A DNA stretch of 64,000 nucleotides from contig CP136069.1 of the NCBI GenBank assembly GCA_032622095.1, positions 19,355,326 through 19,419,325 of the forward strand. Reading direction: 5' to 3'. Each line of letters opens with the position of its first letter. The stretch's first letter is position 1. The notes beneath the pieces were generated by a model. The model ran no database searches, was not told where the DNA came from, and saw only the letters and a list, made by a program, of their open reading frames with translations. Origin of the DNA: Siphonodentalium dalli. Its lineage: Eukaryota; Mollusca; Scaphopoda; Gadilida; Siphonodentaliidae. Shown one piece after another: positions 26,901 to 33,504 of this stretch. A program made the position numbers and the translations under genes.

Positions 26901-29062
26901 TTTCGCTACCATTCATATTTCGCCGCTATAAATATCTCCTGCAGACAAACCCTGCAGTATATATGACGTCACAGCGCACAAATAGTTTTACGATTGACAG
27001 AATACATGGAATATATCTTTTTCATTTTTACGGAAGCTACTTGAAATTCTAGGAAATACTTAATTCAATTCTCCCAGCTAGGTCTTATTGGACAATGCAC
27101 CGATGCTCTTTAGTGCTTAGTTTCATTATACCTGTCGGAATATTATTGTAAGTTTTAAATTTTTAAACACTGTAACTTGTAGCTTGATATAGTCTTCAAT
27201 CAGACGGCAGTCTTAATTGCGTAATTACATGATTAATTATCTGGATACCATCAACAGAATTAATGCACCCGCGGAAAATGATCGACTTGCGTAATATACA
27301 TAGCTTTGGATTGCTTTGTGGGACACTCGGGTGCAAGGAAATGGCTACTTTTCAATGTCAAATTAATTTTTTTTTGCCAGACGGGACGAACCATGGTCAT
27401 CCCGTCGCGTTATGTGTTTCCCGAATACGGACTCGTTAATTTCCCCTTGGCGGAAACCCTGCTATATATTAATAATATATCGCCAGATATTTTCAGGAGG
27501 TTTCCGGCACCTTTATTATATTATAAAATATGGATTGAGGAACAAGTAAATCAGTTTTCAACAAGAGCATCACTAGGGCATGGCCCATTAGCCATTTTAA
27601 AATTGTACTACCGCAAAATAAAATAATAATTTGAGCTTACAAAGAATATCTGATATACCCCTAATTTCAATGCCAAAATGCGGTTAAATTCTAAGTCGAA
27701 AAATGGCTGTAACTCATGTGAAAATAGTTGGACAGAACCTATATTCGAACTTTACCTGTAGTTTTAGCTGGGAAACGCACATACCAGCTTTGGTTCAGAT
27801 CAAATAATCCAAACTGGAATTATCAGGTGGAAACCAAAATGTTACGAAATTGGTCAAATTCTAAGTATTCTAAGTATTCAAAGTTGAAAAAAAAGGGCCG
27901 TAATTGGACGGAACTCATTTTCGAACTTGGCCTGTATCTTTAGCTGGGAAATACACATACCAACTTCAGTTCCAATCAATTAATCCAAACTGGACTTATC
28001 AAAATTTTTAACACATGGTCAAATTCTAAGTCGAAATACGACTGTAACTCATGTGAAAATAATTGGACGGATCCATTATTGGCATGTATCTTTAGCTGGT
28101 AAATGCACATACCAACTTTGGTTCAGATCAATTAATCCAAACTGGAGTTATCGATCGGAAACCAAAAATGTTAACAGATGGTCAAATTCTTAGTCGAAAA
28201 AAGGGTATATTTGGACGAACCCATATTGGAACTTGACATGTATTTTTAGTTGGGAAGTACACTTACCAACTTTGGTTCAGATCAAATAATCCAAACCAGA
28301 GTTATCGATCGATATCAAAAATGTTAACGGACAGATGGATACATGTAGATGGACTGATTACATAAAATAACATTTTTTTTCAAAAGGGCATATAAAAACA
28401 ATATGCTATTATTTCAGGCAATCGAGAAAAATGAGGAACAATCGAAAAAAGGGAGTGCTGGCATGTACGACCCCTCTGAGTGCACAGAAGATGCAGACAC
28501 TGACAAAAAAACTGAAGAAAAAGTGAACGGAACTGATAAAAGTCATGGTGTTACGGCTGAAGTTGTAAAGGTGAAGATTGAGAAGGAAAATGAGAAAATC
28601 GATGTGAAAAGTAAATCGGAAGAAGATTCTAATAAGGTGAAAATTGTTAGCAAAACTGATGATAAAGATGGAAAGAAAACAGTTAAGGATGCCGTGAAAG
28701 CTGAAGGAAAGACAAATGGGGACAGTGAAAAGGTGGGCAGTGAAGATGTGAAGGCCATTGGAGATAAAGACGTGAAATCAGGTGGAGATAAAGAATTGAA
28801 ATCTGGCGGAGATAAGGAGAAGGCAGATGGAAATAAAGATGAGAAGGCAGATGGAAATAAAGATGAGAAGGCAGATGGAATTAAAGATGAGAAAGTCGAT
28901 GATAATATGGATGATAAAGCAGACGATGATGGTGATAAAAGTGATGATGACGATACGCTAACAGGAGATGGAGATGATGCTTCGGAAGAGAATAAAAGTT
29001 CTGGGAAAAAGTTAACACCCACTCGACGCGGTAGTCGACGGGGCCGTAGTGCTGTGAAATAA
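2807..29062 (+). CDS. Matrin-type C2H2 zinc-finger protein gene, CIZ1/PEP-like (11 exons, join)
   Basis: Gene-level entry; exons are listed separately. Eleven exons with GT donors and AG acceptors join without a frame break into 576 codons plus TAA, read from the ATG at 2807. Residues 1-121 are rich in R, D and S. Finger 1 is C138-x2-C141-x12-H154-x5-H160 (U1/matrin style). An RS/RE-rich stretch covers about 185-215. Finger 2 is C274-x2-C277-x13-H291-x5-H297, preceded by a conserved-looking PVSGFFC entry. Residues 303-362 are a very charged K/E/R helix. The tail is acidic, with three tandem KADGNKDE-like units, and ends in TPTRRGSRRGR, a likely nuclear-localisation patch with a possible CDK site. 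Such proteins bind nucleic acid in the nuclear matrix or hnRNP particles. CIZ1-like, PEP-like and ZNF326-like names are all possible. An upstream exon may add N-terminal residues. Confidence 0.8.
3054..3657. mobile_element. Tc1/mariner-like palindromic MITE, interrupted
   Basis: TA dinucleotides flank an element beginning CAGTAATGCCCTAAATAA (from 3056) and ending near GGCACTGCTG (to 3655). Almost all of it is one palindrome centred near 3165. The right arm is interrupted at a TTAA by the piggyBac-like element at 3256-3645, and the arm resumes directly after the second TTAA. Sister copies occur at 11643-11858, 17590-17750 (truncated), 40020-40079 (right half), 44529-44672 and 47326-47474. Confidence 0.8.
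3256..3645 (-). mobile_element. piggyBac-like MITE, family b (TTAA + CCCTTTACCCAACA), nested
   Basis: It is flanked by TTAA (3256-3259, 3642-3645) and has 14-bp perfect inverted ends CCCTTTACCCAACA inside them. It holds two copies of the 68-bp palindrome facing each other (3399-3467 and 3547-3615). It sits inside the right arm of the mariner-like element at 3054-3657. Orientation is opposite to the copies at 20223-20620 and 42977-43314. Confidence 0.9.
3660..6258. other. Intron interior, no recognisable element
   Basis: AT-rich intronic sequence of the zinc-finger gene. I saw no coding segment, tandem array or transposon end that I could support over these 2.6 kb. Short reading frames here have no family resemblance. 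Confidence 0.4.
6259..6331 (+). CDS. Zinc-finger gene, exon 2
   Basis: Acceptor ATTTTCAG ends at 6258 and donor GTAACC starts at 6332. The exon is 73 bases, phase 0 to 1. It encodes an R/D/N-rich tract (about 24 residues) typical of RNA-associated low-complexity regions. The split Gly/Asp codon is completed by the exon at 11959. Confidence 0.8.
7184..7503. mobile_element. piggyBac-like MITE, family c (TTAA + CCTCTTCGCTGCTA)
   Basis: TTAA at 7184-7187 and 7500-7503 flanks a 14-bp perfect inverted end CCTCTTCGCTGCTA, with looser similarity continuing inward (TGAC after a short gap). No coding capacity was seen. Confidence 0.7.
7504..9037. other. Intron with diverged repeat monomers
   Basis: Positions 7825-7836 (GCGGAAACCCTG) match one terminus of the hAT-like element at 26055-27461, so a remnant end lies here. 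From about 8540 to 9037 there are two to three diverged monomers of roughly 165 bases with recurring phrases (for example TACAGGTCAAGTTC-like and AAATTTGGT), preceded by a CTGTCCATCC-rich stretch. The monomers resemble those at 17.05-17.3 kb. No gene was seen. Confidence 0.45.
9038..10495 (+). mobile_element. Hairpin-headed dispersed element, TAGCTCAAC family, long copy
   Basis: It starts with an imperfect hairpin (TAGCTCAACTTTAC and its near-complement), then GGCGTCCATC. Diverged internal monomers follow, each carrying GCAGCCATCTTGG-like and CCAGATGGGAGC-like phrases. It ends with a palindrome of the form AGTGTNATTGACACT and then TTTCAT. No long inverted terminal repeat and no coding region was seen. 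Other copies, in either orientation and partial, are at 1370-2050, 32340-33930 and 43500-44488. Confidence 0.6.
10818..11028. mobile_element. hAT-like palindromic MITE (CAAGCC ends)
   Basis: More than 30 bases of perfect terminal inverted repeat, beginning CAAGCCTGAG, flank an internal palindrome (AGAATGAGGTCCCCAGAG and its complement). The 8-bp duplication is not clear here, so this copy is probably old. Family assignment rests on the copies at 19512 and 39200, which have clear 8-bp duplications. Confidence 0.75.
11100..11286 (+). repeat. Tandem repeat, 47-bp unit, four copies
   Basis: Units start GATAAC at 11100, 11147, 11194 and 11241. Each carries a short internal inverted repeat (CCACATCTTCAAG and CTTCAAGTATGTGG style). 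The first copy is the most diverged. Confidence 0.85.
11389..11552. repeat. Diverged pair of the 68-bp palindrome
   Basis: Two facing copies of the ATGCATTCTCTTATATATGCGAG-type palindrome with centres reading like CTCCCTGTGGGAG instead of the usual TCGACCATAGGTCG. Similar variant sequence is seen at 34936-35007. Flanks do not show TTAA, so the carrying element is unassigned. Confidence 0.65.
11643..11858. mobile_element. Tc1/mariner-like palindromic MITE, intact copy
   Basis: TA flanks a 212-bp near-perfect palindrome with ends CAGTAATGCCCTAAATAA. It serves as the uninterrupted reference for the copy at 3054-3657. The exon at 11959 starts 100 bases downstream. Confidence 0.85.
11959..12050 (+). 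CDS. Zinc-finger gene, exon 3
   Basis: Acceptor AATTTCAG ends at 11958 and donor GTCAGTG starts at 12051. The exon is 92 bases and with exon 2 makes 55 complete codons. It encodes a basic, Ser/Asp/Arg-rich stretch ending in RSRSKDK. Confidence 0.8.
12368..12474. repeat. Short inverted repeat, possible small MITE
   Basis: Arms of roughly 22 bases (AGAAATGACAGGCAGATCC and its near-complement) enclose about 60 bases. No convincing target duplication was found. A decayed mariner-like right end (GGGGTCGATTAATTAGAGC) follows near 12540. Confidence 0.5.
12580..13981. other. Intron interior, no recognisable element
   Basis: AT-rich intronic DNA with A/T homopolymer runs and TATATC-type low complexity near 13260-13340. 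No supported exon or transposon end was seen. Confidence 0.4.
13982..14044 (+). CDS. Zinc-finger gene, exon 4
   Basis: Acceptor TTTTTCAG ends at 13981 and donor GTGAGA starts at 14045. The exon is 63 bases, phase 0 to 0, 21 residues (DKEIRITIDQEG...). It forms a short linker before finger 1. Confidence 0.75.
14837..14917 (+). CDS. Zinc-finger gene, exon 5 (cysteine half of finger 1)
   Basis: Acceptor ATCTTAG ends at 14836 and donor GTAATA starts at 14918. The exon is 81 bases, phase 0 to 0. It encodes a KK-rich entry and the FCYVC cysteine pair of finger 1. The two zinc-binding histidines are supplied by the next exon, so the finger is split by an intron. Confidence 0.85.
14918..16162. other. 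Intron, no recognisable element
   Basis: AT-rich intronic sequence. Nothing beyond short homopolymer runs was supported. Confidence 0.4.
16163..16266 (+). CDS. Zinc-finger gene, exon 6 (histidine half of finger 1)
   Basis: Acceptor AATTTCAG ends at 16162 and donor GTGAGT starts at 16267. The exon is 104 bases, phase 0 to 2. It encodes HLDGKRH, giving the two histidines of finger 1, then a helix-prone segment. A piggyBac-like MITE begins 14 bases after the exon end. Confidence 0.85.
16281..16750 (+). mobile_element. piggyBac-like MITE, family a
   Basis: TTAA occurs at 16281-16284 and 16747-16750. Ends read CCCTTTCAGTG at left and its complement at right. It has one copy of the 68-bp palindrome (16333-16400). 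It is a close relative of 2331-2784, and the surrounding sequence is itself TTAACCC-like. Confidence 0.85.
16758..16887 (+). repeat. Direct repeat flanking an exon, copy 1
   Basis: About 130 bases starting CATATCTAC and including CCTAACATTAGG and GGCAACCCATGTG recur at 17868-17999 in the same orientation with only scattered differences. The two copies bracket the exon at 17407-17572. Confidence 0.75.
17407..17572 (+). CDS. Zinc-finger gene, exon 7 (RS/RE-rich linker)
   Basis: Acceptor TTTTATAG ends at 17406 and donor GTAAAC starts at 17573. The exon is 166 bases and with exon 6 makes 90 codons. It encodes DRRNRDRGRPRERERSRR followed by a Ser/Lys/Asp linker. RS/RE tracts of this kind are common in splicing-associated nuclear proteins. 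Confidence 0.8.
17590..17750. mobile_element. Tc1/mariner-like MITE, right end truncated
   Basis: The left end (GTAATGCCCTAAATAATTG) begins about 17 bases after the exon end. The central palindrome is nearly perfect, but the right arm stops shortly after CCGACTAA. Confidence 0.7.
17868..17999 (+). repeat. Direct repeat flanking an exon, copy 2
   Basis: Partner of 16758-16887. Similarity stops at the same point on the right side (after TTCCATGCA), which suggests either a duplication or two copies of one dispersed element. Confidence 0.75.
18000..19265. other. Intron interior, no supported element
   Basis: Mixed-composition intronic DNA without recognisable exon or transposon ends. A motif around 18475 (ACCGCCGAACGAAAAGTCAC) is partly complementary to 18128-18150, hinting at an old inverted element that I could not delimit. 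Confidence 0.35.
19270..19423. mobile_element. hAT-like MITE remnant (CAAGCC family)
   Basis: It contains the full internal palindrome (AGAATGAGGTTCCCAGAGG and its complement) and a decayed right terminus ending CTCAGGCTGC. The left terminus is not recognisable. Confidence 0.65.
19512..19662. mobile_element. hAT-like MITE with perfect 8-bp target duplication
   Basis: The element starts CAAGCCTTGAAATAG and ends with its complement. It is flanked by GGAAGAAT on both sides (19504-19511 and 19663-19670), an exact 8-bp duplication as made by hAT transposases. Nearly the whole 151 bases form one hairpin. Confidence 0.92.
20138..20204 (+). CDS. Zinc-finger gene, exon 8
   Basis: Acceptor TTCTCAG ends at 20137 and donor GTAAGT starts at 20205. 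The exon is 67 bases, phase 0 to 1, and encodes the segment (KAYELPEFNTENIVG) leading into finger 2. A piggyBac-like element starts 18 bases after the exon. Confidence 0.82.
20223..20620 (+). mobile_element. piggyBac-like MITE, family b
   Basis: TTAA lies at 20223-20226 and 20617-20620. Ends read CCCTTTACCCAACA. It contains two facing copies of the 68-bp palindrome (about 20255-20321 and 20399-20467) separated by an A/T-rich spacer. It has the same inner layout as 3256-3645 in the other orientation. Confidence 0.9.
20791..20812 (+). repeat. Uninterrupted G22 tract
   Basis: Twenty-two consecutive G residues on the sense strand of the intron. A run of this kind can form G-quadruplexes and its length is error-prone in assembly. 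Confidence 0.9.
20868..21292. mobile_element. Decayed TTAA-type element, family d (AGGTACTCAATCCGA)
   Basis: The interior matches 29586-30034 and 33018-33504 (for example CGAGTCGAGGAACTCACCCATC). The left end is eroded to TATCCGAATTAACG. The right end GGATTGATTACCTTTAA still shows the terminal repeat. Confidence 0.65.
21423..21544 (+). CDS. Zinc-finger gene, exon 9 (matrin-type finger 2)
   Basis: Acceptor TTTTACAG ends at 21422 and donor GTCAGT starts at 21545. The exon is 122 bases and with exon 8 makes 63 codons. One exon carries the complete finger: C-x2-C-x13-H-x5-H within PVSGFFCKLCHKFYNNESAA and HCKGEEHYNKFK. The aromatic entry and H-C-K-G exit are typical of matrin-type fingers in Matrin-3, CIZ1 and related nuclear proteins. 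This is the strongest family evidence in the gene. Confidence 0.9.
21545..22945. other. Intron with a hAT half-element and low-complexity tracts
   Basis: Positions 21886-21936 are the left half of a CAAGCC-type hAT MITE that stops abruptly inside the palindrome. Near 22340-22400 is a fragment with GGCTGCCAGTGGCCATCTTGG, related to the TAGCTCAAC family. C-rich tracts lie at 22622-22655. No exon was recognised. Confidence 0.5.
22948..23725. mobile_element. Hairpin-headed element, TCCCCCGAC family, with 191-bp tandem monomers
   Basis: It starts with a hairpin (CCCCCGACGTTTCCGTCGG), then a CGTCCGTGCGTCCGTG-type run (about 22986-23058). Three monomers follow, beginning GATTGGGTACC at 23061, 23253 and 23444 (period 191-192, the last truncated). 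It ends with GAGTCGGGGGACA, complementary to the start. A second partial copy lies at 32150-32330. No protein is encoded; the open frame through the monomers is incidental. Confidence 0.7.
24477..24857. mobile_element. PIF/Harbinger-like MITE
   Basis: A perfect 34-bp terminal inverted repeat beginning GGCGACACC (24480-24513 and 24821-24854) is flanked by TTA on both sides. A TTA/TAA 3-bp duplication with GG-starting ends is the Harbinger signature. No transposase. It ends 41 bases before the exon at 24899. Confidence 0.88.
24899..25078 (+). CDS. Zinc-finger gene, exon 10 (charged helix)
   Basis: Acceptor TTCACAG ends at 24898 and donor GTAAGC starts at 25079. The exon is 180 bases, phase 0 to 0, 60 residues, almost entirely K, E, R and Q, predicted as a long single helix or coiled coil. 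The following hAT-like MITE starts at donor position +6, so the final base of the GTAAGC donor may belong to the transposon. Confidence 0.85.
25084..25301. mobile_element. hAT-like MITE abutting a splice donor
   Basis: CAAGCCTTGAAATAG at left and its complement at right enclose two internal palindromes (the first partly deleted). No clean 8-bp duplication is visible. The left terminus lies five bases after the exon junction. Inverted similarity may extend to TAAGCAAGCC, which would include most of the donor. Confidence 0.8.
25302..26046. other. Intron with diverged monomers
   Basis: Two to three diverged ~165-base monomers (for example CAGAGTTACAGCCCTTG and CAGAGTTAAAGTCCTTG) of the type found at 8.5-9.0 kb. 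No exon. Confidence 0.45.
26055..27461. mobile_element. hAT-like non-autonomous element, CAGGGTTTCCGCC ends
   Basis: The terminal inverted repeat CAGGGTTTCCGCC (26055-26067) is mirrored at 27449-27461. CTATATA flanks both ends (26048-26054 and 27462-27468), seven matching bases of an expected eight. CAGGG ends are typical of hAT. The 1.4-kb interior has no recognisable transposase; near 26430 and 26550 there is a repeated GAGATCCCGTGCTATCGTAC motif. Confidence 0.72.
27560..28398. mobile_element. Hairpin-ended element, GGGCNTAT family
   Basis: It opens with CAAGAGC and GGGCATGGCCCA. Inside are four to five diverged ~120-130-base monomers (recurring phrases TTGGTTCAGATCAA and TAGCTGGGAA). It ends TTTTTTTTCAAAAGGGCATATAAAAA. 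The end lies 19 bases before the exon at 28418. A second copy with better-preserved end hairpins is at 49692-50645. Confidence 0.6.
28418..29062 (+). CDS. Zinc-finger gene, last exon (acidic tail and basic terminus)
   Basis: Acceptor ATTTCAG ends at 28417 and the stop is TAA at 29060-29062. It encodes 214 residues of K/E/D/S-rich low complexity. Three consecutive near-identical octads (KADGNKDE-like) lie near residue 510, then a poly-acidic run, and the protein ends in a basic TRRGSRRGRSAVK. An AATAAA overlaps the stop codon; no better poly(A) signal was seen before the hAT-like element at 29245. Confidence 0.88.
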   Translation, partial: AIEKNEEQSKKGSAGMYDPSECTEDADTDKKTEEKVNGTDKSHGVTAEVVKVKIEKENEKIDVKSKSEEDSNKVKIVSKTDDKDGKKTVKDAVKAEGKTNGDSEKVGSEDVKAIGDKDVKSGGDKELKSGGDKEKADGNKDEKADGNKDEKADGIKDEKVDDNMDDKADDDGDKSDDDDTLTGDGDDASEENKSSGKKLTPTRRGSRRGRSAVK

Positions 29063-29244
29063 ACACAATTTTTTTGGATATGACTAAAATAATGACCAGG
29101 TGCAGATATACAAACCATTTGATTGGTGATTTTATTGAACTGTTCATTCATGGAAAGAATGTTGTTTGTAAATTATTGCACAAAAATGTTTTAGTCACGT
29201 CATGAAATCCAGGACCAGGAACCTAGTTCAACCTACAACACCAA

Positions 29245-29498
29245 CAAGCCTTGAAATAACGTGTTGGTCATTTGCAGAATGAGGTTCCCAGAGGGTGAAT
29301 TTAGTGATGCTACCCCGCATAGCGGGCTAGCATCACCAAATTCACCCTCTGGGAACCTCATTCTGCTGAGGTGTAAGCAGAATGAGGTCCCCATAGGGTG
29401 AATTTGGTGATGCTAACCCGCTATGTGGGGTAGCATCACTAAATTCACCCTCTGGGGACCTTATTCTGCAAATGACAGACACACTATTTTAAGGCTTG
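29245..29498. mobile_element. hAT-like double-hairpin MITE downstream of the gene
   Basis: Ends CAAGCCTTGAAATA and complement. Two internal palindromes are joined by TGAGGTGTAA. Flanks AACACCAA and ATCACCAA agree at seven of eight bases, an 8-bp duplication with one mutation. It may lie in the 3'UTR of the zinc-finger gene. Confidence 0.85.
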
Positions 29499-29585
29499 AT
29501 CACCAATCAAGTCTCTAACCCAAAGTGGTTTTGATTTTAAATTTGTTTAAAACATGCATAAATTTGATTTTGTCTGAAGCGACAA

Positions 29586-30034
29586 TTAAAGGTACTCAAT
29601 CCGAATTAACGCTCGCAAATTACTATTTCCTTGGCTTCGGGGGTAAAAAATATTTGATTCGAGTCGAGGAACCCACCCATCACAGCTCAGAGTGATCAGA
29701 TATCGATGTTATAAATCTATTATTTTAATTTAAAGTGGCCCAATAAGACAGTCAACGAGAAGAATTTCTTTGACCAATTTGAGGGTAAAGATGGATAACT
29801 CTAAAATCAAGTGGCTTTTTGTGTCAGATATTTGACCAACCGGCAAAATTTCGTTGAACAAAATGTTGATAAATAACAGGTTTTGTGCAATTTTATGCTA
29901 TAGTTGATTGCGATTTTCATTATTTTTGGGCAATTATTAGATTCTGATAACTGAAGCGGCATTTCAAAAAATGTTGTTGTTGTTGTTGGAATGTGATGAT
30001 ATGGGGACCATCGAATCGGATTGAGTACCTTTAA
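29586..30034. mobile_element. TTAA-type element, family d (AGGTACTCAATCCGA)
   Basis: TTAA at 29586-29589 and 30031-30034. Terminal inverted repeat AGGTACTCAATCCGA. TTAA duplication suggests piggyBac-type mobilisation, although the ends do not start with CC. Sisters at 20868 (decayed), 30747-31180 (right end eroded) and 33018-33504. Confidence 0.75.
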
Positions 30035-30540
30035 GAGATTACATTAGTGACTATTTAGAGATTAGATTAGTGATGTAGGTTCCTAAACAGCTGAAGCGAC
30101 AGTAATAGAGATTACATTAGTGACGTAGGTTCCTAAATGTCTGAAGCGACGGTTTAGAGATAAAAATAAGTGACGTAGGTTCCCAAACATCTGAAGCAAC
30201 TGTTTAGAGATTACATTAGTGCCGTAGGTTCCTAAATATCTGAAGTGACGGTATAGAGATTACATTAGTGACATAGGTTCCTAAATGTCTGAAGCGATGG
30301 TTTAGAGATTTACATTAGCGACGTTGGTTCCCAAACATCTGAAGTGACAGTTTAGAGATTACATTAGCGACGTATGTCCCAAACATCTGAAGTGACGGTT
30401 TAGAGATTACATTAATGATTAATGTAGGTTCCTAAACATATGAAGCAACGTTTTAGAGATTACTTTTATTTAGTGATGTAGGTTCCTAAATATCTGAAGC
30501 AACTGTTTAGATTACATTGGTGACGTAGGTTCCTAGCCCT
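30035..30540 (+). repeat. Tandem repeat, ~49-bp unit, about ten copies
   Basis: Each unit carries GAGATTACATTAGTGACGTAGG, TTCCTAAAC and CTGAAGCGAC-like words. Spacing varies slightly (about 47-52 bases) and divergence is moderate. Confidence 0.85.
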
Positions 30541-30746
30541 GAAATCAAATTTTGACATCTGAATAGCCCTGTTGTTGTATATATCATTTGCTGGACTGTT
30601 GTGTTGAGCGTAAATATTCAACATTGCCTTGTATTCATGTCTAAATTTAGGGTGAATGGAAAGACAAGTTTTCTGTTGTATGTGCCAATGTATTCACTGT
30701 TGAGATCTGTTTTGACAGGCGTCCATAATGGGAAGCCAACTGCAAC

Positions 30747-31180
30747 TTAAAGGTACTCCATCCGAATCGATGGTCCCCATATCATCTTGATTCCAACAAC
30801 AAAATTATTTTTGGAAATGCTGCTTCAGTTATCAGAATCGATTAGTTGCCCAAAAGTAATGCTAACCACAGTATAAAATTGCCCAAAACGTGTTATTTAT
30901 CAACATCTTGTTCAACAAAATCTGGCTGGATTGTCAAATTTCTGACATCCAAAGCCACTTGATTTTAGAGTTATTCATCTTCATCAGCAATCTGGTTTGA
31001 GACCGTCAATTTGACAAATTTTTACCAGGCTGTAAAACATTACACATCTCGAGAAATAACAATAGATTTCAAAAATCGGTATCTGATCACTCTGCGCTTT
31101 AATGGGGGTTTTATCATCAATTTCATTTAATTTTTCTGCTTTAGCAGTTATGCCATCATCTGGCAAACTATATTCTCTTA
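30747..31180. mobile_element. TTAA-type element, family d, right end eroded
   Basis: The left end TTAAAGGTACTCCATCCGAA is clear at 30747. The interior is inverted relative to 29586-30034 (for example CTGATCACTCTGCGC). The right terminal repeat was not found. Confidence 0.6.
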
Positions 31181-31291
31181 ACATGTATGGATGCTGGCAT
31201 CCATTTTATTATTATTATAAAATTCATTTCAAACGCATTCCACAATAAATTAGTTCCAATGCGCGTACAATATAGAAAAATCCCACAAAAC

Positions 31292-31717
31292 ATGTGACCC
31301 GCCATATCAAATCTAGTTGGAAGTCGGGATTTTTTTACCCTGTGCCAATGCATTCTCTTATATATGCGTATATAAGAGAATGCATTGGCCTAACAATTTT
31401 AATAATTTGTTCTTGTATTCTTTAACAATTTTATAATTTCACCCATACAGAGCCCCAGACAAACATGAGCATATGACACTCTTCTATGTGCTTCTATATA
31501 TGTGTGGGGCTCCCTGCAGGGTAATGGATGTTATTTTATTTTATGTCCTAAAAATTGTAAGAAACATTTATTTAAAAAACATGATAAAAAATTGTTAAGC
31601 CAATGCATTCTCTTATATATGCGAGGCGACCTATGGTCGACTCGCATATATAAGAGAATGCATTGGCACAGGGTAAAAAAATCCTGACTTCCGACTGGAT
31701 TTGATATCGCGGGTCAC
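31292..31717. mobile_element. MITE with ATGTGACCCGC ends carrying the 68-bp palindrome
   Basis: Long inverted ends (ATGTGACCCGCNATATCAAATC, then GGAAGTCGGGA, then TTTTTTACCCTGTGCC) are followed on each side by the 68-bp palindrome, deleted at its centre in the left copy (about 31345-31390) and complete in the right copy (31597-31667). Terminal sequence differs from the TTAA families although the palindrome is the same. Confidence 0.7.
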
Positions 31718-31794
31718 ATATAATACAATAAGTAATGCCTATGATTGTGACCACCCACATACAGCTAGCTAGTTTAATATATATCTGAAAACAT

Positions 31795-31995
31795 AATTTG
31801 AAGAGATGAGTCTTCACAGCCGCATGGAAGTCCTTGGCATTGTCCAATCTTCGTGTAGCATATGGCAAGCAGTTCCACACATCAATACATGTTCCCCCCT
31901 TGAAATATGTTAATGGCTGCATTTGTGACATTTTTTTGACCGATTCGTGATATTGAATGGTTTCTCGGTTTTGCACATGTTTGTTTCTCATGAAT
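31795..31995 (-). pseudogene. LINE reverse-transcriptase C-terminal remnant
   Basis: Minus-strand translation includes TYFKGGTCIDVWNCLPYATR and then DFHAAVKTHLFK. The pattern F-x(n)-W-N-x-L-P-x(2-4)-R followed by F-x(2)-x-V/L-K-x-x-L-F is the common C-terminal signature after the RT domain of non-LTR retrotransposon ORF2 (CR1/jockey-like groups). No RT catalytic box is present. Only a short tail survives, interrupted by other repeats. Confidence 0.55.
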
Positions 31996-32139
31996 GTTTA
32001 TTGTTGTTATTGCTAAATGGGAGAGAAAATATCACCAGTTCATGCAATAAAATTGAATATATATAATTAATTACATGTTGTTCAAACTCCTGCTAGCTGT
32101 ACCCTGTCTGGATTAATAACTACAACCCCTTGTCAACAG

Positions 32140-33017
32140 CCCTGGTTAATTGTCCCCCGACATTCTGAAAGAAAAGGGGGACTACAGAAACGGGCTCCGT
32201 TCGTCCGTCACACTTTTGAGTACCTTCATGGTGTAATTATCTCCTACAGATTTCATCCCAGAGATTTGAAACTTCAGAATATTGTTGCCCATATATTGAA
32301 ATTATTTTTTGACAGAGTTGTTAACCCTTTTCAAAATCCCTCATCTGATCATCAACAAACAAATGGATATTCTGGGTGGCCTCAAGAAAGGCCTCTGAAA
32401 AATTTATTTAAAAAAAAAACATGGCTTTACATTTAAATCCATTGGCACGCACTGCAGCCATCTTCCAGTTTGCTCTTCGATTGACTAAATCCTCCTTAGA
32501 GCATAAAATATGCCCATGCAACCCATTCCTGTATCTCAGATCGGATGTGAATGATATTTTGTGTAATAACAGGGTGAAGAGATACATTCATCAGAGGTCA
32601 GATTAAGACCACACCTATACTAGTGACAAGGTTCACAAGTCAGATTTCTCGAAAAAACAGATCATCTATCGTATTCCTCATACTTTCTTAAAATCTTTCT
32701 TCTCAGTCACATGTTTCATTGTGTCTTATTGGCCATAGAATTTCCTTTCTTTTGATGTATAATACGATAGTTTCAAATGAAGGGAAGTCTAGATATCATA
32801 TAAAAAACTAGCAAAACCTACCAACAATGAAAGGTCAATGACACTGTAGCTCAACTTGGAAAGGGAATAATTTCCTGTGTTAGTCAATGGAGTGATTAGG
32901 AATGTGGAAAGTTGAAAGACCTAGTTATGCAAAGAATAAAATCCAAGATGGCCACTGGCAGCCATGTTTTTTTGCTGAATGACCCCCAAAAGACTCGTTC
33001 CCATTTACATGTCATTG
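32140..33017. repeat. Mosaic of hairpin-headed element fragments
   Basis: Positions 32150-32330 match the start of the TCCCCCGAC family (TACCTTCATGGTGTAATTATC). From 32340 on there are TAGCTCAAC-family pieces in both orientations (CACTGGCAGCCATG). An end palindrome sits at about 32831-32860 (TCAATGACACTGTAGCTCAAC). No gene. Confidence 0.5.
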
Positions 33018-33504
33018 TTAAAGGTACTCAATCTGATAAAAACTCCTCTCAATTACTATTTCAATGGCTTCGGGGGTCAAAAATATTTGATTCGAGTCGA
33101 GGAAGTCACCCATCAAAGCTCAGATTTGTTAGATATCGATTTTAGAAACTATTATTTTTCATTATCGGGAATTATTTCTGGCCCAGAAGACAGTCAAAAT
33201 TTCGTTATTATTACCACTTGATTATAGAGTTATCCATCCTTGTCTGTTTGAATAGAGTTTTGGCGTAAAATCTCGAGCAGGTTACCAAATTGACGGCAGT
33301 TATTAGTACTCATCTCGAGCAATTAACAAATTTCAAAAATCAATATCTAATAACTCTGAGCTTTGTTTGATGGGTTCCTCGACTCGAATCAAATATTTTT
33401 TACCCCCAAAGCCAAAGAAATAGTAATATAGGACCCTCTGATCGGATTGTTGTTGTTGGAATCTGTTGAGATGGGGACCCTCTTTACGGATTGAGTACCT
33501 TTAA
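33018..33504. mobile_element. TTAA-type element, family d, nested in a dispersed repeat
   Basis: TTAA at 33018-33021 and 33501-33504, with ends AGGTACTCAATC and complement. The interrupted host text reads ACATGTCATTG before and CATCCATCACAAATTTCATG after. The next monomer of the same host, at about 33654-33690, shows the uninterrupted form with a single TTAA. Confidence 0.88.

Noticed and set aside
29058-29063. AATAAA overlapping the zinc-finger gene stop codon as the poly(A) signal
   Set aside because: A signal inside the stop codon would leave almost no 3'UTR. It was recorded but not annotated, as a variant signal further downstream is equally possible.
28543-29151. A 202-codon minus-strand frame rich in Ser, Phe and Leu
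   Set aside because: It is the complement of the acidic last exon of the zinc-finger gene.
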